Shown here one piece after another: positions 54,556 through 62,661 of a stretch of 64,000 nucleotides of DNA. Positions within the stretch are counted from its first letter, which is position 1. The number at the start of each line of letters is the position of its first letter. The notes under the pieces are model-generated. The model did not search any database, was not told where the DNA came from, and was given only the letters and a program-made list of their open reading frames with translations. Location of the stretch: contig CAVZCJ010000008.1 of assembly GCA_963773625.1 (NCBI GenBank), positions 1 through 64,000 on the forward strand, read 5' to 3'. The translations under genes and the position numbers were made by a program. This stretch comes from DATARH01 sp963773625. Lineage in GTDB: Bacteria > Pseudomonadota > Alphaproteobacteria > ATCC43930 > CGMCC-115725.

Positions 54556-54627
54556 TGGTGGACGGCAGGGGGATTGAACCCCTCGCTGCTGGGTTCCAAG
54601 GCCCGCAGCGGAGACCATCCGCCGCCC
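54556..54627 (-). ncRNA. Non-canonical tRNA-like RNA with encoded CCA
   Basis: Read on the minus strand from 54627: acceptor GGGCGGC pairs with GCCGTCC (7 bp, one G-U), then discriminator A and encoded CCA ending at 54556. T arm AGGGG-TTCAATC-CCCCT is canonical. Between them, in place of D and anticodon arms, there is GGATGGTCTC and one long hairpin CGCTGCGGG...CCCAGCAGCG with loop CCTTGGAA. Three more bases on each side (GGT/ACC) could extend the stem to 10 bp. It resembles an acceptor/T-arm minihelix, such as the tRNA-like domain of tmRNA, but no tag reading frame or tmRNA 5' signature is adjacent. Confidence 0.55.
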
Positions 54628-54636
54628 ACCGCATTT

Positions 54637-55156
54637 TTACGGATCAAGCCATTCCTGATCGGGTCTGGTGATCAAGCGTGCGGAAAAATATGCCTGATCG
54701 AGATCGAAGATCGTCTTGAGATGATATGCCTTTGCGGCGTCATCTCGTTCGACCAGAAATGCAGCGTATTCGGTCGGTACGCCCGCCGATGCGAATGGCA
54801 GAAGCATTTGCATCCGCTTTTCGCGCACGTAGTAGACCGGGATCGCGACCTTATAATTCCGCCTGATTTTCGGCAGGAGATTTTCGATTGCACCACGGAG
54901 GTAGTTTCGAACCACCTCGTCGGCGACATTGGGCATCCCCGCGCGTTCCTTCGCGCGATCAAACAGATGATCAAACACATCGCGGTCAAGCCGGTACTGC
55001 GTATCGAAGATGTAATCGGCGGTGTTCGCTGAGAACCACGCGATATCGGGGATATCCGCCGGGAAATAGGAACGGTATCCATAATCGGTCGGCGGGTAAC
55101 TGCCCCGGTAAACCCAATCAATGCGCGGCTTGTCCGGGTCAAGCGGGTTGGCCTTA
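54637..55156 (-). pseudogene. DUF3825-like gene, 3' part (split by IS5 copies)
   Basis: C-terminal part of one protein whose start is at 57401. KANPLDPDKPRIDWVYRGSY begins right at the IS edge (55156), followed by YFPADIPDIAWFSANTADYI, FDHLFDRAKERAGMPNVADE, NLLPKIRRNYKVAIPVYYVR and LVERDDAAKAYHLKTIFDLD. The layout matches DUF3825, a family of unknown function found on mobile and defence-rich DNA. Interrupted by two tandem insertion sequences, so inactive. Confidence 0.65.
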
Positions 55157-56093
55157 GAGCCTGACTGAAAAAGAGCTGAGTGATCTCAACGGCTTGTGAT
55201 TCCATCGTTGTTGCGACACAAACGGTGGGGTTCACGATGGCCTGGAGTGAGATCACTCGCCGACAATATCGGCGCGAGGGGTTGCGCTACGCAAGCGACA
55301 TGACCGATGCCGAGTGGGCCTTGATCGCGCCATTGATGCCGGTGCGATGCGTGATCGGGAGACCACGCGAAACCGACCTGCGCGCGGTCGTGGAGGCGCT
55401 GCTCTATATGGCCGCAACGGGTTGCCAGTGGCGGCAGGTTCCGAAGGAGTTTCCCCCTTATTCGACGATCCAAGGTTATTTCTACCGCTGGTCGCGAGAT
55501 GGCACGCTGGCTCAGATCAACCACGTGCTGGTCATGGCCGCGCGCGAGAAGGTCGGGCGCGAAGCCAGCCCGGACGCTGGCGTGATCGATAGCCAGTCGG
55601 TCAGGACGACGGAAAGCGGCGGTCCACGAGGCTATGATGCTGGCAAGAAGATCAAGGGCCGCAAGCGCCATATCGTCGTCGACACGCTCGGGCACCTGGT
55701 GGGGTTGCAGGTCCACCCCGCCGACATTCAGGATCGCGATGGTGCCGTCGGCGTCTTTGCCTCGATCCGATATCTCTATCCCTGGCTGCGCCATATCTTC
55801 GCCGATGGCGGCTATGCCGGCGACAAGTTGCGGCTGGAACTGGCGCAGATCGGCCGCTGGACGATCGAGGTGATCAAGCGCTCCGATAAGCTCAGCGGGT
55901 TCGAAGTGCTGCCACGCCGCTGGGTCGTCGAGCGCACTTTCGCCTGGCTCGGTCGGTGCCGAAGGCTCGCCAAAGACTTCGAGGCCACCCTGGTCAGCGC
56001 TGCGGCATGGGTCGTCCTGGTCGCCCATATCAGGCTGCTCACAAGACGTATCGTACGAACCTGAAATCGTGGACACCTTTTCGAGTCAAACTC
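55157..56093 (+). mobile_element. IS5-family element, copy 1
   Basis: 937 bp, beginning GAGCCTGACTGAAAAAGAG and ending CTTTTCGAGTCAAACTC (terminal inverted repeats GAGYYTGACT-type). Flanked by TTA on both sides, a 3-bp target duplication typical of IS5-family relatives. Copy 2 follows after one shared TTA. It lies inside the DUF3825-like gene. Confidence 0.9.
55237..56064 (+). CDS. IS5-family transposase, copy 1
   Basis: 275 residues from ATG 55237 (an open frame reaches 55180). DUF4096-type head MTDAEWALIAPLMP with GRPRETDLRAVVEALLYMA; DDE domain with VIDSQSVRTTESGG, IVVDTLGHLVGLQVHPADIQ, IFADGGYAGDKLR and VVERTFAWLGRCRRLAKDFE (catalytic Glu). Intact. Differs from copy 2 in at least two bases: Asp for Asn in EASPDAGV, and Arg for Lys near the end (LLTRRIVRT). 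Confidence 0.93.
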   Translation: MAWSEITRRQYRREGLRYASDMTDAEWALIAPLMPVRCVIGRPRETDLRAVVEALLYMAATGCQWRQVPKEFPPYSTIQGYFYRWSRDGTLAQINHVLVMAAREKVGREASPDAGVIDSQSVRTTESGGPRGYDAGKKIKGRKRHIVVDTLGHLVGLQVHPADIQDRDGAVGVFASIRYLYPWLRHIFADGGYAGDKLRLELAQIGRWTIEVIKRSDKLSGFEVLPRRWVVERTFAWLGRCRRLAKDFEATLVSAAAWVVLVAHIRLLTRRIVRT

Positions 56094-56096
56094 TTA

Positions 56097-57033
56097 GAGC
56101 CTGACTGAAAAAGAGCTGAGTGATCTCAACGGCTTGTGATTCCATCGTTGTTGCGACACAAACGGTGGGGTTCACGATGGCCTGGAGTGAGATCACTCGC
56201 CGACAATATCGGCGCGAGGGGTTGCGCTACGCAAGCGACATGACCGATGCCGAGTGGGCCTTGATCGCGCCATTGATGCCGGTGCGATGCGTGATCGGGA
56301 GACCACGCGAAACCGACCTGCGCGCGGTCGTGGAGGCGCTGCTCTATATGGCCGCAACGGGTTGCCAGTGGCGGCAGGTTCCGAAGGAGTTTCCCCCTTA
56401 TTCGACGATCCAAGGTTATTTCTACCGCTGGTCGCGAGATGGCACGCTGGCTCAGATCAACCACGTGCTGGTCATGGCCGCGCGCGAGAAGGTCGGGCGC
56501 GAAGCCAGCCCGAACGCTGGCGTGATCGATAGCCAGTCGGTCAGGACGACGGAAAGCGGCGGTCCACGAGGCTATGATGCTGGCAAGAAGATCAAGGGCC
56601 GCAAGCGCCATATCGTCGTCGACACGCTCGGGCACCTGGTGGGGTTGCAGGTCCACCCCGCCGACATTCAGGATCGCGATGGTGCCGTCGGCGTCTTTGC
56701 CTCGATCCGATATCTCTATCCCTGGCTGCGCCATATCTTCGCCGATGGCGGCTATGCCGGCGACAAGTTGCGGCTGGAACTGGCGCAGATCGGCCGCTGG
56801 ACGATCGAGGTGATCAAGCGCTCCGATAAGCTCAGCGGGTTCGAAGTGCTGCCACGCCGCTGGGTCGTCGAGCGCACTTTCGCCTGGCTCGGTCGGTGCC
56901 GAAGGCTCGCCAAAGACTTCGAGGCCACCCTGGTCAGCGCTGCGGCATGGGTCGTCCTGGTCGCCCATATCAGGCTGCTCACAAAACGTATCGTACGAAC
57001 CTGAAATCGTGGACACCTTTTCGAGTCAAACTC
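56097..57033 (+). mobile_element. IS5-family element, copy 2
   Basis: 937 bp, essentially identical to copy 1 and in the same orientation, separated from it by TTA only and followed by TTA at 57034. Tandem arrangement with a single shared target triplet suggests the second copy inserted at the same TTA, or a duplication of the first. Confidence 0.9.
56177..57004 (+). CDS. IS5-family transposase, copy 2
   Basis: 275 residues, identical to copy 1 except EASPNAGV (Asn for Asp) and LLTKRIVRT (Lys for Arg). The changed Asp/Asn lies three residues before the first catalytic Asp of VIDSQS and is not itself that residue. Both copies look complete, so either could be active. Confidence 0.93.
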   Translation: MAWSEITRRQYRREGLRYASDMTDAEWALIAPLMPVRCVIGRPRETDLRAVVEALLYMAATGCQWRQVPKEFPPYSTIQGYFYRWSRDGTLAQINHVLVMAAREKVGREASPNAGVIDSQSVRTTESGGPRGYDAGKKIKGRKRHIVVDTLGHLVGLQVHPADIQDRDGAVGVFASIRYLYPWLRHIFADGGYAGDKLRLELAQIGRWTIEVIKRSDKLSGFEVLPRRWVVERTFAWLGRCRRLAKDFEATLVSAAAWVVLVAHIRLLTKRIVRT

Positions 57034-57036
57034 TTA

Positions 57037-57401
57037 GACTTCTGGAATGTCGCGATCAGATCTGACTGATGCGTGTTCTGAAGACCCGTGTTGAAGCAAA
57101 TGCGTTCTCCATCCGCCAACTCGCGGAAATACCGGCCCGGTTCAAGTTGCTCCAGTTCGACGAGCCGCACGAACGTATAATTTAGATAATTCAACAGCTT
57201 CGGAACCGCCGACCGGGTGTACTTCTGGATAAAGCGCGGCTGTTTGAACGACCACGCCTGCGAACCTTCCCAGGTTTGCAGCGCGAGACGCTTGAACGCC
57301 GCGTCATAATCGCCATCAACCGGGTAGAAATGGGCAAAGACCGCATCGATCTGCTGGTCTCTGCCCATCTTGTACAGGGACTCGTACTGTTTCACAGCCA
57401 C
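57037..57401 (-). pseudogene. DUF3825-like gene, 5' part
   Basis: Starts MAVKQYESLYKMGRDQQIDA, then FAHFYPVDGDYDAAFKRLAL, LLNYLNYTFVRLVELEQLEP and ERICFNTGLQNTHQSDLIAT-FQKS before the IS edge. Joined to the 54637-55156 part across a single TTA, the frame is continuous (FQKSKANPLDPDK). F-N-T-G-L-Q is a hallmark-type segment of DUF3825. Cargo gene of the insertion; function unknown. Confidence 0.65.
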
Positions 57402-57739
57402 ACCTCTAACGGTAGGTTGAGCAAATAGGAGTAGCCCCCAAGAGGTGAGGGCTACTCCGTTGCATGTCTCTTATCCGATGAGGGGTCTCCCGGTCTCGGG
57501 AGACGACGCCTTGATAGCGTTGTGCTTGTGCGACGATGTGGAGGTGTGATGCCCGTGTGTGGCGTGTCTATGTCTAAAGCGATGGCCCCGCTAGGCGGGA
57601 CATTTGGGAGCCTACCTGTTGCTAACGCGCGTAGTCAAGCGACAAACTACCGCAAGGTGGTTAACGTTCCGTAAAGGTCTACGGTTCGATTTGGCTCTGA
57701 CAAGATGTAGGTAGCCATCCATACAGTGCAAGCCCCTCA
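57402..57739. other. Hairpin-rich non-coding tract
   Basis: About 340 bases without a gene. Contains GGAGTAGCCC (57428)/GGGCTACTCC (57449), a perfect 10-bp stem with 11-base loop, and GTCTCCCG (57485)/CGGGAGAC (57497), a perfect 8-bp stem with loop GTCT. Further GC-rich short dyads follow near 57585. No T run follows either stem, so they are not simple terminators. Could be a structured RNA or the leader of the DUF3825-like gene. Confidence 0.5.
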
Positions 57740-58510
57740 TCATCTTTCGATCAGTGGCTTGTATGTCAGCCGTTTGCCCCCTGTTGCCCGAACGGCCCGC
57801 TCGGTGCGCTCGCCATCGGTTTCATGCCGACTGTTCCAGCGAAACGAAAATTCATCGACGTAACGATGCAGGTGTTCAGCGCTCACATGGTGGAATGCGC
57901 CTATCAATCCGCGCTTGAGCAGCGAATGGTACGATTGGGCGAAGTTCGTGTGAATGATGACCGCCCGGACAAACTGCTTGTCGTGATCGACGGCATGGTG
58001 ACCGTGGAAATAGTCGTCGAGGTTCGCGTAGCTCGGGTTGCCATCGGTCATGATCGTGGCCGATCGATCAACGATTGGCTTCGCAACCGCTTCAAGCGTT
58101 GACCGCTTCGTGTCCGGGATCACCACGCCAACCGCATCGCCATCGCGATCAACCAGCGTCATGACGACGGTCTTGCGTCCGGCTTTGGCCGTCCGGTTTC
58201 GGTGCATGTTGTTGGAGACCTTGCCGCCTACGAACGTCTCGTCGATTTCAACGATGGCGTTCTCGCCGGTACCGAGCAGCGATTTCAGTGGATCGACCGT
58301 CATTGCCAGCCTAATCCTGTGCGTCAGGAACCAAGCCGACTGATAGCTGATCCCAAGCTCCCGCTTTAGCTGGTTGCTGCTGATCCCCTTCTTTGACGAG
58401 CACATCAGGTGGATCGCCAGCAGCCACTTGCCGAGCGGGATGGGGCTATCCTCGAATATCGAGCCGACGCGAACCGTGAACTGCTTGCGGCAATGACCGC
58501 ACTTCTTGAG
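57740..58510 (-). pseudogene. IS1595-family transposase, N-terminus missing
   Basis: ISXO2/IS1595-type DDE transposase. Starts inside the zinc ribbon at KKCGHCRKQFTVRVGSIFED, then PLGKWLLAIHLMCSSKKGIS, IVEIDETFVGGKVSNNMHRN (Asp), MTDGNPSYANLDDYFHGHHA (second catalytic region), VIIHTNFAQSYHSLLKRGLI and GAFHHVSAEHLHRYVDEFSF. Full proteins have about 50 more residues with the first zinc knuckle; here the frame runs past 58510 into the split gene, so that part is lost. Likely inactive. Confidence 0.8.
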
Positions 58511-58519
58511 GCAAAAGCG
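58511..58519 (+). repeat. 9-bp direct repeat at right edge of insertion
   Basis: GCAAAAGCG, identical to 54020-54028. The interrupted gene resumes directly after it (CGACCACGAGCACGACAAG, coding RDHEHDK). Confidence 0.75.
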
Positions 58520-60326
58520 CGACCACGAGCACGACAAGCTGGTTCCCGGGCCATTGGGCAAGGCGCAACTCGCCGCGCAACTTTCCGAATGGACGACCGC
58601 GCAACATCGCGCGAACGCGGCGCATACGATCGTTTTTCACGCGTCCGACGCACCCGAGAACCTGGCTGACGCCACCGCCGAGGCCGATCGATACGTCGCC
58701 GGCGTCGCCGAGCTGCTCTCGCCGCAGCCGCAGCCGCATCGCGATCATCATTATTGGGTCGGCTCGATCGCGGTCAATCGCGCGCGAACCGGGCGGGCAC
58801 TGAGCCGGGAAGATTGGCAATTCCTGATCGAGGACTCGCTTCCGGACGATGTCTTCGCCCGGCTGTTTTTGCGGCTTCGCCTTGGGATATTCGGAAGCAT
58901 ACCGAACGTGACGAGGATGCATCCGCGCTGGCGCGACCACCAGCTGTTGCGCCGGGCGCTTGAGCAAGGTGTCGCCGACGGCGACCGGTTGCTGCTGGTT
59001 GCGGAGGAGCCGCGGCTCTTCGCTCGCTGGCTCGTGCGCACCGACGTCGATGCCGCGACGGTCGAGATTGGCCGCCTGCTGGACGCGTCGCCCCTCAAGT
59101 ACAACGCGCTGTTCCAGCCGATTGCCGGGCACTTCAGCGCTTGCGTTGTGCTCCTGCCCGAGAGCCAGTTCCGCCACTCCGCAGAATTGATCGAACGGAT
59201 CGGGCGTCTTCTCGCTCCCGGTGCGCAAATTTGGGTCGTCGCGCTAAATGAGCGGCCGGCGTCTGTCGCCGGCAAATTCACGCAAACCTTTGCCTACCAT
59301 TCCTCAAGCCTTCTCGGCCTGTCCACGTGGGTTGCCGACACCCGGTATGTGCCGGCCAGCCGGTTACGCTGGAGGATATACCGTGCCTTGCGGTGGTTTT
59401 CGGATTACGCGGGCCGGTGCCGCTGGACCTCTCCCATTCTGTTGGCGGTGCCGCTCGGTGTGCCAGCGCTGAGCTTTCTCAGTTGCCTGACCAACCTAAA
59501 CGCTAGAACTACTCGTTCGCCGCCCCGGCTCGCGTCCAGCGCTCTCGTCAAGTTGCGCCTCTCCAGCCGGAGTGCGCGGAGCAAATGGGCGGGTCAGCGC
59601 GAAGGGCGGATCGGCAAAGCCCTTGCCGAGCCGGAGCCCGTCGCCGCGGCGCGTGCCAGTTTTCCAGCCGACCTCGCGGCGAAATACGGTTTCGTCAGCG
59701 GATTGCTGGCGCGTCGGTTCGACGTTGCCGCTTATGGGAGCGTCGACGATTTTGGATCCAGAATAGTGCTTGATAAAGTCAAGAAATTGTCGGTGTACGA
59801 CCCCGATCCACGCCGGATCGATGAAATAACACAGAAGATTTTTGATCCCGGGAAGTTTGATGCCCAAGTCCACGATATCTTGGTTGAACCATTACCGACG
59901 GTGCACGATGCGATTTATAATCTCGATACCTTAGAGTACGTCTCACCGAGCGATGAGGATCGCTATCTGCTGAACCTTTCCCGGTCGCTGTCGCGCCATC
60001 AGGATATTCTCATAATCGGCCTGACGCCGTGCGGCGCGGACGACGACACCACAACGGAGGACGGCCCCGTATCGCTGACAGCCGACGCAGACATCAACGC
60101 CGGTCGTCATCCGTCCGGATTGCTCGAAATTGACGGCTTAGCCGGATCGCCAGCTGCCCCAAACCGCCGCGCCCGTTATCGGCGCACGAGCGATGGGGTG
60201 AAAGCCTTGTTGGAACACCATTTCCGCACCGTGTCGCTGTTTTCGATGACGGCCGGGGTGGTCCAGGCGGGGACGAGCGAGATGGGCGATTATCTGTTCG
60301 CACTGTGCAGCTCGAAAAAGAATTAG
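58520..60326 (+). pseudogene. Paralogue of the 49243-51207 protein, 3' part with extra methyltransferase-like domain
   Basis: Continues the interrupted gene: AQLSEWTTAQHRANAAHTIV aligns with GLSEWTTARHRANAEQTIIF of the neighbour, as do PQPQPHRDHHYWVGSIAVNR and FGSIPNVTRMHPRWRDHQLL. A hydrophobic segment (ILLAVPLGVPALSFLSCL) matches the neighbour's C-terminal helix. Beyond it are about 270 extra residues (LARRFDVAAYGSVDDFGSRI, KLSVYDPDPRRIDEITQKIF, YNLDTLEYVSPSDEDRYLLN) resembling a divergent SAM-methyltransferase fold. So the intact protein would be about 880 residues. Confidence 0.75.
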
Positions 60327-60367
60327 ACCCGTCTCCCTAAGGTCGGGAGCTATCGCCTCCTGCGTGT

Positions 60368-61195
60368 TCAGCGCTTGCGCCGGTAGACGCGGTTGGAGAT
60401 TCGCCGATTGGCGATTTCAACCAGGGTATGGCCGACCGAGAGGAAGTTGCGAAGCGTAAGCGCGTTGGAGCCGCCGCGGCGCTGCTCGACGGTGATTATC
60501 GGCACTTCCAGATAGCTGAAGCCGAGATCCATCAGCAGGCAGAGGATATCGGCTTGAAAGCCAAAGCCGCGAGTGTTGGGGTGCCAGCGCATCACGTTAT
60601 ATCGCAGATGCACCGCCAAGCCGTTGTAGTAGTGCAGGCGGTTTCCAGTCATCAGGTTGACGATGGCAGTGTAGGTGCTCGAGATCAGCCGGCGCCGCAG
60701 CCCCTTGCCTTCGCTCGACGTGTAGTAGGGGATAATGATGTCGGCTTGGCCGATCGCCTTGAGAACGGCGAGGATGCTCTCTCGCGGCTCGGCGTTGTCG
60801 CCGCAAATCAGCCGGTAATACTTGCCGCGTCCGAGAAACGCCCCGTCCATATAGTTCTGCGCCAGGCCCTTGTTGAACCGATTGGCGCGCAACACGACGT
60901 TCTCCGCCGGATGAGAGGCGATGAAATCGGCCACGAGTTGCCGAGAATTGTCGCGCGAGCCGTCGTCGATCACCAAGATTTCGTGGCGGAGACCCGCCGC
61001 GCGCGCGGCGTCGATGACCGTCTCGATCGTCGGGATGATGTATTCGGCTTCGTTGTAGCAGGAGATGAAGACCGTCAGATCGAGCGGATCCGAGTCGTAG
61101 GGCGTAGTCATCAGAGCGGGATCGCGCAGCTGCGCCGCTGCCTGGGTCAGGGTGATCTCGGCATCCCAGAATTGCCGGCCGGCGCCCGAATTCAT
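60368..61195 (-). CDS. GT2-family glycosyltransferase (dolichol-phosphate-mannose-synthase-like)
   Basis: 275 residues. LTVFISCYNEAEYIIPTIET, ILVIDDGSRDNSRQLVADFI, LRANRFNKGLAQNYMDGAFL, YYRLICGDNAEPRESILAVL (acidic metal site) and GFGFQADILCLLMDLGFSYL. Similar to polyprenyl-phosphate sugar transferases, with no long membrane tail. Its ATG overlaps the upstream stop (ATGA). Probably loads a sugar on undecaprenyl phosphate or extends the glycan. Confidence 0.87.
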   Translation of the reverse strand: MNSGAGRQFWDAEITLTQAAAQLRDPALMTTPYDSDPLDLTVFISCYNEAEYIIPTIETVIDAARAAGLRHEILVIDDGSRDNSRQLVADFIASHPAENVVLRANRFNKGLAQNYMDGAFLGRGKYYRLICGDNAEPRESILAVLKAIGQADIIIPYYTSSEGKGLRRRLISSTYTAIVNLMTGNRLHYYNGLAVHLRYNVMRWHPNTRGFGFQADILCLLMDLGFSYLEVPIITVEQRRGGSNALTLRNFLSVGHTLVEIANRRISNRVYRRKR

Positions 61196-61908
61196 GTCGC
61201 TCGCCCGGTCCCGAGGACGCGCACGGTCACCTGCTGGCGCGCATAGCCGAGGTACTCGTAATCGATTTGCCGCGCGGCGACGAATTCACGCCACGCCTTG
61301 AATTCGTGCTGCTCCCATCCTGGGTAATTGAAGTATTCGTCAAAGACGATCACTGTTCCGGGCTGCAGCCGATCCGTCAGCCCGTTGAAGATATCGACGG
61401 TTGAGGAATAGAGATCGCAGTCGATGTGCAAAAAAGCGACCGGGCCGGAAGCCTTCGCGGTCCAGTCGCTGATCGTTTCGTTGAACCAGCCCTTGTGCAG
61501 GGTGACGTTCGCGGGTACGCGCGGCAGGCGGCTGTCCCGCGTGAAGGCGCGCTGCCCGAGGTTGAAACCCGACCATGCCTCTGGCAGCCCCTCGAAACTG
61601 TCGAAGCCATGGATCGGCACGTTTGGCTTGCGGCGAGCGATGTGGCGGATCGTGCCGCCGGAAAAGACCCCGAATTCGAGGTAATGGCCTTCCACCGCGA
61701 CCTGGGCCAACGAGTAGTCGAGCAGCTCCTTTTGGGTGTCGAACCCCAATGCCGATTGCATGTTCTTGTCGATGTAATCGACGCTGTCGACCAGCGCGCG
61801 GCGCGCCCGCTCGCGCACGGGGTGGAGCCGGCCGGTATCCAGCAGCTGGTAGCCGCCAAGGACGATGCGGTAGAGCACATATTTCAGCCGGAAATTGGTG
61901 ACGAGCAT
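61192..61908 (-). CDS. TylF/MycF-like O-methyltransferase
   Basis: 238 residues matching macrocin-O-methyltransferase-type enzymes: LEFGVFSGGTIRHIARRKPN (SAM loop), IHGFDSFEGLPEAWSGFNLG, FLHIDCDLYSSTVDIFNGLT (metal-binding Asp pair) and VIVFDEYFNYPGWEQHEFKA. Metal-dependent sugar O-methylation is the expected role. Middle gene of a coupled leftward set: 12 bases after the next methyltransferase, four-base overlap with the GT2. Confidence 0.87.
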   Translation of the reverse strand: MLVTNFRLKYVLYRIVLGGYQLLDTGRLHPVRERARRALVDSVDYIDKNMQSALGFDTQKELLDYSLAQVAVEGHYLEFGVFSGGTIRHIARRKPNVPIHGFDSFEGLPEAWSGFNLGQRAFTRDSRLPRVPANVTLHKGWFNETISDWTAKASGPVAFLHIDCDLYSSTVDIFNGLTDRLQPGTVIVFDEYFNYPGWEQHEFKAWREFVAARQIDYEYLGYARQQVTVRVLGTGRAT

Positions 61909-61920
61909 CGATCGGCGCGC

Positions 61921-62661
61921 TTATCGCTCGACCGGTGCGAGCGGGTCGGCGGCCCGAAAACCGTACATGTCCACGGTGCAGAGTGCGCGCAGGCCCGGCG
62001 TCGTCTCGATCAGCGGTTCCACCGGCCGCAACAGCCGGAACAGCGGCTGCGGGGTGAAGTTCGGGAACAAATTGAGCCGCCGCCAGATGACCCGGCGATA
62101 CCCGGCCTCGGCGAAGATTTTCTCCAGCCGCCGCCGGCGGAAGCTGTCCTCGCCGGCGGCGCGATAAGCGGGGGTAAGTTCGAGCAATTTGCGCAGCAGA
62201 TGGCCGCCATTGGGCTCGAGCACGACGACCCGTTCGGCAACGCGGCGCAATACCCGAAGAACCGCCGGGGTCGCCGCCTTGACGTGATGAAGAAAGCCCA
62301 TAAGGAAGGCGCCGTCATAATGCGAGTCCGCGAACTCCATTTGCCTCAAGTCGCGCGCGGCGAAGCGCACATGCGGCCCCGGCGCATCGGCCTGGGCGCG
62401 GCGGATCGCCGCCTCGGCCATGTCGAAGCCATCGATCGCGGCGAAATTATTCGCCAGCACGGCATTGGCGAAGGCGCCATCGCCACAGCCCAAGTCGAGA
62501 ACCCGCGAGCTGGAATCGAGGCCGAGCTGGCGGCCGATCTCGATGGCAATCGTCCACAGCCGCCGGTTAACATACTGCTCGACCTCGCGGCTGCCGAACA
62601 TCGCCTCGCCATAACCGACGACGCCGGCACGCTCCCAATAGGAGCCGGGATCGACGCTCAC
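61921..62661 (-). CDS. Class I SAM-dependent methyltransferase
   Basis: 246 residues from a GTG at 62661 overlapping the upstream stop (GTGA). SRVLDLGCGDGAFANAVLAN (motif I), IDGFDMAEAAIRRAQADAPG (motif II), YDGAFLMGFLHHVKAATPAV and RVVVLEPNGGHLLRKLLELT. The ending (RRLNLFPNFTPQPLFRLLRP) resembles methyltransferases of glycan and lipid-sugar loci. The much longer open frame reaching 63354 is antisense readthrough. Confidence 0.83.
   Translation of the reverse strand: MSVDPGSYWERAGVVGYGEAMFGSREVEQYVNRRLWTIAIEIGRQLGLDSSSRVLDLGCGDGAFANAVLANNFAAIDGFDMAEAAIRRAQADAPGPHVRFAARDLRQMEFADSHYDGAFLMGFLHHVKAATPAVLRVLRRVAERVVVLEPNGGHLLRKLLELTPAYRAAGEDSFRRRRLEKIFAEAGYRRVIWRRLNLFPNFTPQPLFRLLRPVEPLIETTPGLRALCTVDMYGFRAADPLAPVER

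Noticed and set aside
54556..54627. Ordinary tRNA or complete tmRNA
   Set aside because: No D arm or 7-base anticodon loop can be drawn, and no tmRNA 5' segment or tag peptide frame is adjacent; only acceptor and T arms are canonical.
49243..60326. Antiphage defence island
   Set aside because: DUF3825 and mobile elements drew attention, but no recognised restriction, CBASS, retron, Gabija or toxin-antitoxin components are visible.
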